Of a stretch of DNA of 64,000 nucleotides, positions 43,915-58,361 are shown piece by piece (the first letter of the stretch is position 1; every line of letters starts with the position of its first letter). A model generated the notes under the pieces. It saw nothing but the letters and a program-made list of their open reading frames with translations. It was not told the origin of the DNA and did not search any database. A program made the translations under genes and the position numbers. Source of the DNA: Chamaelirium japonicum (taxonomy: Eukaryota > Streptophyta > Magnoliopsida > Liliales > Melanthiaceae); assembly GCA_947650365.1 (NCBI GenBank), contig OX393550.1, positions 120,592,374 through 120,656,373 of the forward strand. Reading direction: 5' to 3'.

Positions 43915-45049
43915 ATTCTAATTCATTAATACGATCCATTCTAATTCATTCGTATGATACATTCTAATTCATTCGCACGAATGTATGCATTCTAATTCAT
44001 TCGTACGATCCATTCTAATTCATTCGTACGATCCATTCTATTTTATTCCTACGATCCATTCTAATTCATTCGTACGATCCATTCTAATTCCTTCGTACGA
44101 TCCATTCTAATTCATTCGCACACGTATGATCCATTCTAATTCATTCGCACGAATGTATCCAATCTAATTCATTCATAGGATCCATTCTAATTCATTCATA
44201 CGATCCATTCTAATTCATTCGTACAATCTATTCTAATTCATTCGCACGATCCATTCTAACTCATTCATACGATCCATTCTAATTCATTCATACAATCCAT
44301 TCTAATTTTTTCACACGATCCATTCTAATTCATTCGTACAATCTATTCTAATTCATTCGTACGATCCATTCTAATTCATTCGTATGATCCATTCTAATTC
44401 ATTCATATGATCCAATCTAATTCATTCGTACGATCCATTCTAATTCATTCGCACGAAAGTATCCATTCTATTTCATTCGTACGATCCATTCTTACTCAAT
44501 CGTATGATCCATTCTAATTCAATCGCACGAATGTATCCAATCTAATTCATTCATACGATCCATTCTAATTCATTCATACGATCCATTCTAATTCATTCGT
44601 ACCATCCATTCTAATTCATTCGCACGATCCATTCTAATTCATTCCTACGATCCATTCTAATTCATTCATACAATCCATTCTAATTCTTTCACACAATCCA
44701 TTCTAATTCATTCGTACAATCTATTCTAATTCATTCGTACGATCCATTCTAATTCATTCGTACGATCCATTCTAATTTATTCATACGATCCAATCTAATT
44801 CATTCATACGATCCATTCTAATTCATTCGTACGATCCATTCTAATTCATTTATACGATCCAATCTAATTCATTCGTACGATCCATTCTAATTCATTCGCA
44901 CGAATGTATCCGTTCTATTTCATTCGTACGATCCATTCTTACTCAATCGTATGATCCATTCTAATTCATTCGCACGAATGTATCCAATCTAATTCATTCA
45001 TACGATCCATTCTAATTCATTCGTACAATCCATTCTAATTCAATCGCAC
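43915..45049 (-). repeat. R satellite between F island 1 and the 3,211-bp units
   Basis: Starts ACATTCTAATTCATTAATACG, the same text as 56,226 onward. It then becomes HORs with the CAATCGTATG / GTATCCAATC variants, which form the main sub-repeat (about 290-380 bp) of the neighbouring 3,211-bp units. No foreign sequence. Confidence 0.85.
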
Positions 45050-48000
45050 GATCCAATCTAATTCATTCATACAATCCATTTTAATTCTTTCACACGATCC
45101 ATTCTAATTCATTCGTACAATCTATTCTAATTCATTCGTACGATCCATTCTAATTCATTCGTACGATCCATTCTAACTCATTCATACGATCCAATCTAAT
45201 TCCTTCGTACGATCCATTCTAATTCATTCGCACGAATGTATCCATTCTATTTCATTCGTACGATCCATTCTTACTCAATCGTAAGATCCATTCTAATTCA
45301 TTCGCACGAATGTATCCAATCTAATTCATTCATACGATCCATTCTAATTCATTCGTACGATCCATTCTAATTCATTCGTACGATCCATTCTAATTCATTC
45401 GCACGATCCATTCTAATTCATTCATACGATCCATTCTAATTCATTCATACAATCCATTTTAATTCTTTCACACGATCGATTCTAATTCATTCGTACAATC
45501 TATTCTAATTCATTCGTACGATCCATTCTAATTCATTCGTACGATCCATTCTAATTCATTCATACGATCAAATCTAATTTATTCGTACGATCCATTCTAA
45601 TTTATTCGCACGAATGTATCCATTCTATTTCATTCGTACGATCCATTCTTACTCAATAGTATGATCCATTCTAATTCATTCGCACGAATGTATCCAATCT
45701 AATTCATTCATACGATCTATTCTAATTCATTCATACGATCCATTCTAATTCATTCGTACAATCCATTCTAATTCATTCGCACGATCCATTCTAATTCATT
45801 CATACGATCCATTCTAATTCATTCGTATGATCAATTCTAATTCATTCATACGATCCAATCTAATTCATTCGTACGATCCATTCTAATTCATTCGCACGAA
45901 TGTATCCATTCTATTTCATTCGTACGATCCATTCTTACTCAATCGTATGATCCATTCTAATTCATTCGCACGAATGTATCCAATCTAATTCGTTCATATG
46001 ATCCATTCTAATTCATTCATACGATCCATTCTAATTCATTTGTACAATCCATTCTAATTCATTCGCACGATCCATTCTAATTCATTCATACGATCCATTC
46101 TAATTCATTCATACAATCCATTCTAATCTTTTACACGATCCATTCTAATTCATTCGTACGATCTATTCTAATTCATTTGTACGATCCATTCTAATTCATT
46201 CGTACGATCCAATCTAATTCATTCATACGATCCATTCTAATTCATTCGCACGAATGTATCCATTCTATTTCATTCGTACGATCCATTCTTACTCAATCGT
46301 ATGATCCATTCTAATTCATTCGCATGAATGTATCCAATCTAATTCATTCATACGATCCATTCTAATTCATTCATATGATCCATTCTAATTCATTCGTACA
46401 ATCCATTCTAGTTCATTCGCACGATCCATTCTAATTCATTCATACGATCCATTCTAATTCATTCATACAATCCATTCTAATTCTTTCACACGATCCATTC
46501 TAATTCATTCGTATAATCTATTCTAATTCATTCGTACAATCCATTCTAATTCATTCGTACGATCCATTCTAATTCATTCATACGATCCAATCTAATTCAT
46601 TTGTACGATCCATTCTAATTCATTCGTACGATCCATTCTAATTCATTCGCACAATCTAATCTAATTCATTCACACGAACCATTGTAATTCATTCGTATAA
46701 TCCATTATAATTCATTCGCACAATCTATTCTAATTCATTCGCACGAATGTATCCATTCTAATTCATTCGTACGATCCATTCTAATTCATTCATACGATCC
46801 ATTCTAATTCGTTCATACAATCCATTCTAATTCTTTCACACGATCGATTCTAATTCATTCGTACGATCCATTCTAATTCACTCGTACAATCCATTCTATT
46901 TCATTCGTATGATCCATTCTTACTCATTCGTACGATCCATTCAAATTCATTCGTACGATCCATTCTAATTCATTCATACGATCCATTCTAATTCATTCAT
47001 ACAATCCATTCTAATTGTTTCACACGATCCATTCTAATTCATTCGTACGATCCATTCTAATTCATTCGTACAATCCATTCTATTTCATTCGTACGATCCA
47101 TTATTACTCATTCATACGATCCATTCTATTTCATTCTAACGATCCATTCTTACTCATTCGTACGATCCATTCTAATTCATTCGCCCGAATGTATCCATTC
47201 TAATTCATTCGTACGATCCATTTAATTCATTCGTACGATCCATTCTAATTCATTCGTATGATCCATTCTAATTTATTCGCACGATCCATTCTAATTTATT
47301 CGTACGATCAATTCTAACTCATTCGCACGAATGTATCCATTCTAATTCATTCGTACAATCCATTCTAATTCATTTATACGATCTATTCTAATTCACTCAT
47401 ACAATCCATTCTAATTCTTTCACACAATCCATTCTAATTCATTCGTACGATCCATTCTAATTCATTCGTATAATCCATTCTATTTCATTCGTACGATCCA
47501 TTCTTACTTATTCGTACGATCCATTCTAATTCAATCCATTCTAATTCTTTCACACGATCCATTCTAATTCATTCATACGATCCATTCTAATTCATTCGTA
47601 TGATCCATTCTAATTCCTTCGTACAATCCATTATATTTCATTCGTACGATCCATTCTTACTCATTCGTATGATCCATTCTAATTCATTCGCACGAATGTG
47701 TCCATTCTAATTCATTCGTACGATCCATTCTAATTCATTCATACAATCCATTCTATTTCATTCGTACGATCCATTCTTACTCATTCGTATGATCCATTCT
47801 AATTCATTCGTACGATCCATTCTAATTCATTCGCACAATCTATTCTAATTCATTCGTACGATCCATTCTAATTCATTCGTACGATCCATTCTAATTCATT
47901 CGTAGGATCTATTCTAATTCATTTGTACAATCCATTCTATTTCATCCGTACGATCCATTCTTACTCATTCGTATGATCCATTCTAATTCATTCGCACGAA

Positions 48001-48260
48001 TGTATCCATTCTAATTCATTCATACAATCTATTCTAATTCATTCGTACGATCCATTATAATTCATTCGTACGATCCATTCTATTTCATTCGTACGATCCA
48101 TTCAAATTCATTCGCACGATCCATTCTAATTCATTCGTACGTTCCATTCTAATTCATTAGCATGATCCATGCTAATTCATTCGTACGATCCATTCTAATT
48201 CATTCGCACGATCCATTCTAATTCATTCGCATGAATGTATCCATTCTAATTCAGTCGTAC
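45050..48260 (-). repeat. 3,211-bp HOR, copy 1
   Basis: First of three head-to-tail copies. Anchor variants: TAACTCATTCATACGATCCAA at 45,174 (48,385 and 51,596 in the others), ATTCGCCCGAATG near 47,180, and CAGTCGTACG at the end. Inside, TTACTCAAT(C/A)GTA marks sub-repeats at 45,271, 45,649, 45,935 and 46,289 (steps 378, 286 and 354 bp). The edge next to older satellite is slightly diverged (CAATCGCACG where the other copies read CAGTCGTACG). Confidence 0.93.
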
Positions 48261-51200
48261 GATCCATTCTAATTCATTCATACAATCCATTCTAATTCTT
48301 TCACACGATCCATTCTAATTCATTCGTACAATCTATTCTAATTCATTCGTACGATCCATTCTAATTCATTCGTACGATCCATTCTAACTCATTCATACGA
48401 TCCAATCTAATTCCTTCGTACGATCCATTCTAATTCATTCGCACGAATGTATCCATTCTATTTCATTCGTACGATCCATTCTTACTCAATCGTAAGATCC
48501 ATTCTAATTCATTCGCACGAATGTATCCAATCTAATTCATTCATACGATCCATTCTAATTCATTCGTACGATCCATTCTAATTCATTCGTACGATCCATT
48601 CTAATTCATTCGCACGATCCATTCTAATTCATTCATACGATCCATTCTAATTCATTCATACAATCCATTCTAATTCTTTCACACGATCGATTCTAATTCA
48701 TTCGTACAATCTATTCTAATTCATTCGTACGATCCATTCTAATTCATTCGTACGATCCATTCTAATTCATTCATACGATCCAATCTAATTTATTCGTACG
48801 ATCCATTCTAATTTATTCGCACGAATGTATCCATTCTATTTCATTCGTACGATCCATTCTTACTCAATCGTATGATCCATTCTAATTCATTCGCACGAAT
48901 GTATCCAATCTAATTCATTCATACGATCTATTCTAATTCATTCATACGATCCATTCTAATTCATTCGTACAATCCATTCTAATTCATTCGCACGATCCAT
49001 TCTAATTCATTCATACGATCCATTCTAATTCATTCGTATGATCAATTCTAATTCATTCATACGATCCAATCTAATTCATTCGTACGATCCATTCTAATTC
49101 ATTCGCACGAATGTATCCATTCTATTTCATTCGTACGATCCATTCTTACTCAATCGTATGATCCATTCTAATTCATTCGCACGAATGTATCCAATCTAAT
49201 TCATTCATATGATCCATTCTAATTCATTCATACGATCCATTCTAATTCATTTGTACAATCCATTCTAATTCATTCGCACGATCCATTCTAATTCATTCAT
49301 ACGATCCATTCTAATTCATTCATACAATCCATTCTAATCTTTTACACGATCCATTCTAATTCATTCGTACGATCTATTCTAATTCATTTGTACGATCCAT
49401 TCTAATTCATTCGTACGATCCAATCTAATTCATTCATACGATCCATTCTAATTCATTCGCACGAATGTATCCATTCTATTTCATTCGTACGATCCATTCT
49501 TACTCAATCGTATGATCCATTCTAATTCATTCGCATGAATGTATCCAATCTAATTCATTCATACGATCCATTCTAATTCATTCATATGATCCATTCTAAT
49601 TCATTCGTACAATCCATTCTAATTCATTCGCACGATCCATTCTAATTCATTCATACGATCCATTCTAATTCATTCATACAATCCATTCTAATTCTTTCAC
49701 ACGATCCATTCTAATTCATTCGTATAATCTATTCTAATTCATTCGTACAATCCATTCTAATTCATTCGTACGATCCATTCTAATTCATTCATACGATCCA
49801 ATCTAATTCATTTGTACGATCCATTCTAATTCATTCGTACGATCCATTCTAATTCATTCGCACAATCTAATCTAATTCATTCACACGAACCATTGTAATT
49901 CATTCGTATAATCCATTATAATTCATTCGCACAATCTATTCTAATTCATTCGCACGAATGTATCCATTCTAATTCATTCGTACGATCCATTCTAATTCAT
50001 TCATACGATCCATTCTAATTCGTTCATACAATCCATTCTAATTCTTTCACACGATCGATTCTAATTCATTCGTACGATCCATTCTAATTCACTCGTACAA
50101 TCCATTCTATTTCATTCGTATGATCCATTCTTACTCATTCGTACGATCCATTCAAATTCATTCGTACGATCCATTCTAATTCATTCATACGATCCATTCT
50201 AATTCATTCATACAATCCATTCTAATTGTTTCACACGATCCATTCTAATTCATTCGTACGATCCATTCTAATTCATTCGTACAATCCATTCTATTTCATT
50301 CGTACGATCCATTATTACTCATTCATACGATCCATTCTATTTCATTCTAACGATCCATTCTTACTCATTCGTACGATCCATTCTAATTCATTCGCCCGAA
50401 TGTATCCATTCTAATTCATTCGTACGATCCATTTAATTCATTCGTACGATCCATTCTAATTCATTCGTATGATCCATTCTAATTTATTCGCACGATCCAT
50501 TCTAATTTATTCGTACGATCAATTCTAACTCATTCGCACGAATGTATCCATTCTAATTCATTCGTACAATCCATTCTAATTCATTCATACGATCTATTCT
50601 AATTCACTCATACAATCCATTCTAATTCTTTCACACAATCCATTCTAATTCATTCGTACGATCCATTCTAATTCATTCGTATAATCCATTCTATTTCATT
50701 CGTACGATCCATTCTTACTTATTCGTACGATCCATTCTAATTCAATCCATTCTAATTCTTTCACACGATCCATTCTAATTCATTCATACGATCCATTCTA
50801 ATTCATTCGTATGATCCATTCTAATTCCTTCGTACAATCCATTATATTTCATTCGTACGATCCATTCTTACTCATTCGTATGATCCATTCTAATTCATTC
50901 GCACGAATGTGTCCATTCTAATTCATTCGTACGATCCATTCTAATTCATTCGTACAATCCATTCTATTTCATTCGTACGATCCATTCTTACTCATTCGTA
51001 TGATCCATTCTAATTCATTCGTACGATCCATTCTAATTCATTCGCACAATCTATTCTAATTCATTCGTACGATCCATTCTAATTCATTCGTACGATCCAT
51101 TCTAATTCATTCGTAGGATCTATTCTAATTCATTTGTACAATCCATTCTATTTCATCCGTACGATCCATTCTTACTCATTCGTATGATCCATTCTAATTC

Positions 51201-51471
51201 ATTTGCACGAATGTATCCATTCTAATTCATTCATACAATCTATTCTAATTCATTCGTACGATCCATTATAATTCATTCGTACGATCCATTCTATTTCATT
51301 CGTACGATCCATTCAAATTCATTCGCACGATCCATTCTAATTCATTCGTACGTTCCATTCTAATTCATTAGCATGATCCATGCTAATTCATTCGTACGAT
51401 CCATTCTAATTCATTCGCACGATCCATTCTAATTCATTCGCATGAATGTATCCATTCTAATTCAGTCGTAC
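48261..51471 (-). repeat. 3,211-bp HOR, copy 2
   Basis: Aligns to copy 1 with no net length change over 3,211 bp and only scattered substitutions. One example is CATTCATACG at 50,579 for CATTTATACG in copy 1. The 189-bp open frame at 47,015 recurs unchanged at 50,226, exactly 3,211 bp away. Confidence 0.95.
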
Positions 51472-54400
51472 GATCCATTCTAATTCATTCATACAATCCA
51501 TTCTAATTCTTTCACACGATCCATTCTAATTCATTCGTACAATCTATTCTAATTCATTCGTACGATCCATTCTAATTCATTCGTAAGATCCATTCTAACT
51601 CATTCATACGATCCAATCTAATTCCTTCGTACGATCCATTCTAATTCATTCGCACGAATGTATCCATTCTATTTCATTCGTACGATCCATTCTTACTCAA
51701 TCGTAAGATCCATTCTAATTCATTCGCACGAATGTATCCAATCTAATTCATTCATACGATCCATTCTAATTCATTCGTACGATCCATTCTAATTCATTCG
51801 TACGATCCATTCTAATTCATTCGCACGATCCATTCTAATTCATTCATACGATCCATTCTAATTCATTCATACAATCCATTCTAATTCTTTCACACGATCG
51901 ATTCTAATTCATTCGTACAATCTATTCTAATTCATTCGTACGATCCATTCTAATTCATTCGTACGATCCATTCTAATTCATTCATACGATCCAATCTAAT
52001 TTATTCGTACGATCCATTCTAATTTATTCGCACGAATGTATCCATTCTATTTCATTCGTACGATCCATTCTTACTCAATCGTATGATCCATTCTAATTCA
52101 TTCGCACGAATGTATCCAATCTAATTCATTCATACGATCTATTCTAATTCATTCATACGATCCATTCTAATTCATTCGTACAATCCATTCTAATTCATTC
52201 GCACGATCCATTCTAATTCATTCATACGATCCATTCTAATTCATTCGTATGATCAATTCTAATTCATTCATACGATCCAATCTAATTCATTCGTACGATC
52301 CATTCTAATTCATTCGCACGAATGTATCCATTCTATTTCATTCGTACGATCCATTCTTACTCAATCGTATGATCCATTCTAATTCATTCGCACGAATGTA
52401 TCCAATCTAATTCATTCATATGATCCATTCTAATTCATTCATACGATCCATTCTAATTCATTTGTACAATCCATTCTAATTCATTCGCACGATCCATTCT
52501 AATTCATTCATACGATCCATTCTAATTCATTCATACAATCCATTCTAATCTTTTACACGATCCATTCTAATTCATTCGTACGATCTATTCTAATTCATTT
52601 GTACGATCCATTCTAATTCATTCGTACGATCCAATCTAATTCATTCATACGATCCATTCTAATTTATTCGCACGAATTTATCCATTCTATTTCATTCGTA
52701 CGATCCATTCTTACTCAATCGTATGATCCATTCTAATTCATTCGCATGAATGTATCCAATCTAATTCATTCATATGATCCATTCTAATTCATTCATATGA
52801 TCCATTCTAATTCATTCGTACAATCCATTCTAATTCATTCGCACGATCCATTCTAATTCATTCATACGATCCATTCTAATTCATTCATACAATCCATTCT
52901 AATTCTTTCACACGATCCATTCTAATTCATTCGTATAATCTATTCTAATTCATTCGTACAATCCATTCTAATTCATTCGTACGATCCATTCTAATTCATT
53001 CATACGATCCAATCTAATTCATTTGTACGATCCATTCTAATTCATTCGTACGATCCATTCTAATTCATTCGCACAATCTATTCTAATTCATTCACACGAA
53101 CCATTGTAATTCATTCGTATAATCCATTCTAATTCATTCGCACAATCTATTCTAATTCATTCGCACGAATGTATCCATTCTAATTCATTCGTACGATCCA
53201 TTATAATTCATTCATACGATCCATTCTAATTCGTTCATACAATCTATTCTAATTCTTTCACACGATCGATTCTAATTCATTCGTACGATCCATTCTAATT
53301 CACTCGTACAATCCATTCTATTTCATTCGTATGATCCATTCTTACTCATTCGTACGATCCATTCAAATTCATTCGTACGATCCATTCTAATTCATTCATA
53401 CGATCCATTCTAATTCATTCATACAATCCATTCTAATTATTTCACACGATCCATTCTAATTCATTCGTACGATCCATTCTAATTCATTCGTACAATCCAT
53501 TCTATTTCATTCGTACGATACATTATTACTCATTCATACGATCCATTCTATTTCATTCTAACGATCCATTCTTACTCATTCGTACGATCCATTCTAATTC
53601 ATTCGCCCGAATGTATCCATTCTAATTCATTCGTACGATCCATTTAATTCATTCGTACGATCCATTCTAATTCATTCGTATGATCCATTCTAATTTATTC
53701 GCACGATCCATTCTAATTTATTCGTACGATCAATTCTAACTCATTCGCACGATTGTATCCATTCTAATTCATTCGTACAATCCATTCTAATTCATTCATA
53801 CGATCTATTCTAATTCACTCATACAATCCATTCTAATTCTTTCACACAATCCATTCTAATTCATTCGTACGATCCATTCTAATTCATTCGTATAATCCAT
53901 TCTATTTCATTCGTACGATCCATTCTTACTTATTCGTACGATCCATTCTAATTCAATCCATTCTAATTCTTTCACACGATCCATTCTAATTCATTCATAC
54001 GATCCATTCTAATTCATTCGTATGATCCATTCTAATTCCTTCGTACAATCCATTATATTTCATTCGTACGATCCATTCTTACTCATTCGTATGATCCATT
54101 CTAATTCATTCGCACGAATGTGTCCATTCTAATTCATTCGTACGATCCATTCTAATTCATTCGTACAATCCATTCTATTTCATTCGTACGATCCATTCTT
54201 ACTCATTCGTATGATCCATTCTAATTCATTCGTACGATCCATTCTAATTCATTCGCACAATCTATTCTAATTCATTCGTACGATCCATTCTAATTCATTC
54301 GTACGATCCATTCTAATTCATTCGTAGGATCTATTCTAATTCATTTGTACAATCCATTCTATTTCATCCGTACGATCCATTCTTACTCATTCGTATGATC

Positions 54401-54682
54401 CATTCTAATTCATCCGCACGAATGTATCCATTCTAATTCATTCATACAATCTATTCTAATTCATTCGTACGATCCATTATAATTCATTCGTACGATCCAT
54501 TCTAATTCATTCGTACGATCCATTCAAATTCATTCGCACGATCCATTCTAATTCATTCGTACGTTCCATTCTAATTCATTAGCATGATCCATGCTAATTC
54601 ATTCGTACGATCCATTCTAATTCATTCGCACGATCCATTCTAATTCATTCGCACGAATGTATCCATTCTAATTCAGTCGTAC
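51472..54682 (-). repeat. 3,211-bp HOR, copy 3
   Basis: Third copy, again with no net length change (anchors at 51,462 and 54,673, and at 48,385 and 51,596). It carries a few more private changes than copy 2, such as CGTAAGATCC at 51,583 and GTTTATCC-type 28-mers near 52,675. It ends where the sequence joins the R flank of F island 2. Confidence 0.93.
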
Positions 54683-56225
54683 GATCCATTCTAATTCATT
54701 CGTACGATCCATTCTAATTCATTCGTACAATCCATTCTATTTCATTTGTATGATCCATTCAAATTCAATTGTACGATCCATTCTAATTCATTCGCACGAT
54801 CCACTCTAATTAATTCATACATGTACGAATGAATTAGAATGGATACATTTGTGCGAATGAATTAGAATGGATCATATGAATGAATTAGAATGAATATATT
54901 CATGCGAATGAATTAGAATGGATCGTATGAATGAATTAGATCGGATCGTATTAATGAATTAGAATGGATTGTGCGAATGAATTAGAATGGATCGTACGAA
55001 TGAATTAGAATGGATACATTCGTTCGAATGAATTAGAATGGATCATACGATTGAGTAAGAATGGATCGTACGAATGAATTAGAATTGATTGTGCGAAAGA
55101 ATTAGAATGGATTGTATGAATGAATTAGAATAGGTCAATTAGAATGGATCGTACGAATGAGTAAATGAATTAGAATAGATTGTGCGAATGAATTAGAATG
55201 GATCGTATAAATGAATTAGAATGGATCGTATGTATGAATTTGAATAAATTACAATGGATCGTACGAATGTATCCATTCTAATTCCTTCGTACGATCCATT
55301 CTAATTCATTCGTACGATCTATTCTAATTCATTCATACAATCCATTCTAATTCATTCGTACGAAGGAATTTGAATGGATCGTACGAATGAATTAGAATGG
55401 ATCGTGCGAATGAATTAGAATGGATTGTACGAATGGATACATTCGTGCGAATGAATTAGATTGGATCATACGAATGAGTAAGAATGGATCGTACGAATGA
55501 AATAGAATGGATTGTACGAATGAATTAGAATGGATCGTACGAATGAATTAGAATGGATCGTGTAAAAGAATTAGAATGGATTGTATGAATGAATTAGAAT
55601 GGATCGTATGAATGAGTAAGAATGGATCGTACGAATGAAATAGAATGGATTGTACGAATGAATTAGAATGGATCGTACGAATGAATTAGAATGGATCGTG
55701 TGAAAGAATTAGAATGGATTGTATGAATGAATTAGAAAGGATCGTATGAACGAATTAGAATGGATCGTACGAATGAATTAGAATGGATCGTACGAAGGAA
55801 TTAGAATGGATCGTACGAATGAGTTAGTATGGATACATTCATGCGAATGAATTAGAATGGATCATACGAATAAATTAGAATTGATCGTGCGAATGAATTA
55901 GAATGGATCGTACGAAGGAATTAGAATGGATCGTACGAATGAATTAGAATGGATCGTACGAATGAAATAGAATGGATTGTACGAATGAATTAGAATGAAT
56001 CGTACGAATGAATTAGAATGGATCGTATGAATGAAATTAGAATGGTTCGTACGAATGAAATAGAATGGATTGTATGAATGAATTAGAATGGATCGTGCGA
56101 ATGAATTAGAATGGATCGTGCTAATGAATTAGAATGGATCGTATGAATGAATTAGAATAGATTGTGCGAATGAATTAGAATGGATCGTACGAATGAATTA
56201 GAATGGATCGTACGAATGAATTAGA
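54683..56225. repeat. R linker then F island 2 (54,822-56,225)
   Basis: A 139-bp R stretch, then CATACATGTACGAATG into F, as at 42,555 (offset 12,261 bp). A short R fragment sits at 55,267-55,361, and the exit TTAGACATTCTAATTC is at 56,221 (offset 12,312 bp). Order of variants and both inversion edges match island 1, so the whole arrangement was duplicated. Confidence 0.9.
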
Positions 56226-57821
56226 CATTCTAATTCATTAATACGATCCATTTTAATTCATTCGTATGATCCATTCTAATTCATTCGCACGAATGTATCC
56301 ATTCTAATTCATTCGTACGATCCATTCTAATTCATTCGTACGATCCATTCTATTTCATTCGTACGATCCATTCTAATTCATTCGTACGATCCATTCTAAT
56401 TCATTCGCACAATCCATTCTAATTCATTCATACGATCCATTCTAATTCATTCGTACAATCCATTCTAATTCATTCCCACGATCCATTCTAATTCATTCAA
56501 ACGTTCCATTCTAATTCATTCATACAATCCATTCAAATTCTTTCACACGATCCATTCTAATTCATTCGTACAATCTATTCTAATTCATTCGTACGATCCA
56601 TTCTAATTCATTCGTACGATCCATTCTAATTCATTCATACGATCCAATCTAATTCATTCGTACGATCCATTCTAATTCATTCGCACGAATGTATCCATTC
56701 TATTTCATTCGTACGATCCATTCTTACTCAATCGTATGATCCATTCTAATTCATTCCCAAGAATGTATCCAATCTAATTCATTCATACGATCCATTCTAA
56801 TTCATTCATACGATCCAATCTAATTCATTCGTACAATCCATTCTAATTCATTCGCACGATCCATTCTAATTCATTCATACGATCTATTCTAATTCTTTCA
56901 TACAATCCATTCTAATTCTTTCACACGATCCATTCTAATTCATTCGTACGATCCATTCTAATTCATTCGTACGATCCATTCTAATTCATTCATACGATCC
57001 AATCTAATTCATTCGTACGATCCATTCTAATTCATTCGCACGAATGTATCCATTCTATTTCATTCGTACGATCCATTCTTACTCAATCGTATGATCCATT
57101 CTAATTCATTCGCACGAATGTATCCAATCTAATTTATTCATACGTTCCATTCTAATTCATTCGTACAATCCATTCTAATTCATTCGCACGATCCATTCTA
57201 ATTCATTCATACGATCCATTCTAATTCATTCATACAATCCATTCTAATTCTTTCACACGATCAATTCTAATTCATTCGTACAATCTATTCTAATTCATTC
57301 GTACGATCCATTCTAATTCATTCGTACGATCCATTCTAAGTCATTCATACGATCCAATCTAATTCATTCGTACAATCCATTCTAATTCATTCGCACGAAT
57401 GTATCCATTCTATTTCATTCGTATGATCCATGCTTACTCAATCGTATGGTCCACTCTAATTCATTCGCACGAATGTATCCAATATAATTCATTCATACGA
57501 TCCATTCTAATTCATTCGTACGATCCATTCTAATTTATTCGTACGTTCCATTCTAATTCATTCGCATGATCCATTCTAATTCATTCATACGATCCATTCT
57601 AATTCATTCATACAATCCATTCTAATTCGTTCACACGATCCATTCTAATTCATGCCTACAATCTATTCTATTTCATTCGTACGATCCATTCTAATTCATT
57701 CGTACGATCCATTCTAATTCATTTATACGATCCAATCTAATTCGTTCGTACGATCCATTCTAATTCATTCGCACGAATGTATCCATTCTATTTCATTCGA
57801 ACGATCCATTCTTACTCAATC
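56226..57821 (-). repeat. R satellite before the LTR
   Basis: Begins like 43,915-44,100, then repeats the CAATCGTATG / GTATCCAATC sub-repeats of roughly 280-380 bp. The LTR later interrupts one of these sub-repeats inside its TTACTCAATCGTATG monomer. No gene is visible. Confidence 0.88.
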
Positions 57822-57826
57822 GTATG
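57822..57826. repeat. Left target-site duplication GTATG
   Basis: GTATG sits directly before the TG start of the inserted element and is identical to 58,566-58,570. In uninterrupted satellite the text CAATCGTATGATCC occurs once, so the second copy was made by insertion. Five base pairs is the usual LTR-retrotransposon duplication length. Confidence 0.88.
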
Positions 57827-58240
57827 TGTGGGGGAAAATCTTCGTGCCGACCCGAAGACTCTCGCAGCACCAGTCAATTGGAGTTGAAGTTGACGTCGAA
57901 GATCGTTGGTCGATCTGTTGATTGAAGTTGAAGCCTTTTGATATGTCAGAAGAAAGTGATATGCAATCAGAGAGATTGTGACACGAGATGTGATCTCGGA
58001 GTTCAGCCGAAGCCTACGTCTCCGTGCTATAGGGAGCAACCCAAATTCACTAACACTTCAGTTGAAGTGATCTCGACAGGCCGAGTGTCACTGAAAACCC
58101 TCTGATCTCTTCTAAGGAGAAAAGAAGATCAAGGAGAGATGGTAGATCAGAAGTTGAAAATCCCAGAGCTCTGGTTCTGAAAGTTAGATCTCAGAGTGGA
58201 AATCAGAATTTTTTGGATCCTTTTACATTCGAAGGCTCTG

Positions 58241-58251
58241 CTATTTATAGG
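58241..58251 (+). promoter_or_regulatory. TATA-like box in the LTR
   Basis: TATTTATA at 58,242-58,249 is the only good TATA-like box I see in the element. It lies about 415 bp from the left end, a plausible U3/R boundary position for a 739-bp LTR. It is the main reason for assigning + orientation. Activity is not implied. Confidence 0.45.
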
Positions 58252-58361
58252 ATTCTCTGGTGGGAATTCTGGGTTAAATGGCGGTTTCTGCCGTCGTATC
58301 TGGGGATTCTTCAGGTAAAGCTAGCGGGCCCCGCTACCGTCTTCTGGGGGATTCCACAGGC

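Larger units (their letters stand above)
1..57826. repeat. 23-bp satellite array, left part, mixed orientation
   Basis: Tandem copies of a 23-bp monomer (core GAATGAATTAGAATGGAT, linker CGTAC; 8 of 23 consensus bases are G or C) fill this span without a gene. Orientation switches, read by eye and good to about 10 bp, lie near 504, 1092, 1270, 2828, 4203, 4233, 4270, 5459, 5695, 6017, 6673, 8143, 9531, 9561, 9600, 10136, 11208, 11238, 11754, 12470, 13286, 14473, 16110, 16257, 16731, 17280, 18502, 18996, 19658, 19836, 20430, 21434, 21518, 22347, 25293, 25907, 25985, 26155, 26709, 26736, 26982, 28557, 29195, 29770, 30323, 31022, 31968, 32346, 32547, 33932, 35065, 35172, 35793, 35899, 36411, 37683, 38022, 42560, 43008, 43100, 43914, 54821, 55267, 55361 and 56225. 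The first block (1-504) is F and blocks then alternate. Most variation falls in the linker. I do not recognise the satellite by name. Confidence 0.98.

Noticed and set aside
808-50414. Open frames of 60-111 codons inside the satellite (for example 808-996, 17,336-17,671, 47,015-47,203) as genes
   Set aside because: All translate the same 23-bp repeat in shifting phases, on both strands, with no start context, no domain and no conservation beyond the repeat. The identical frames at 47,015 and 50,226 come from the 3,211-bp duplication.
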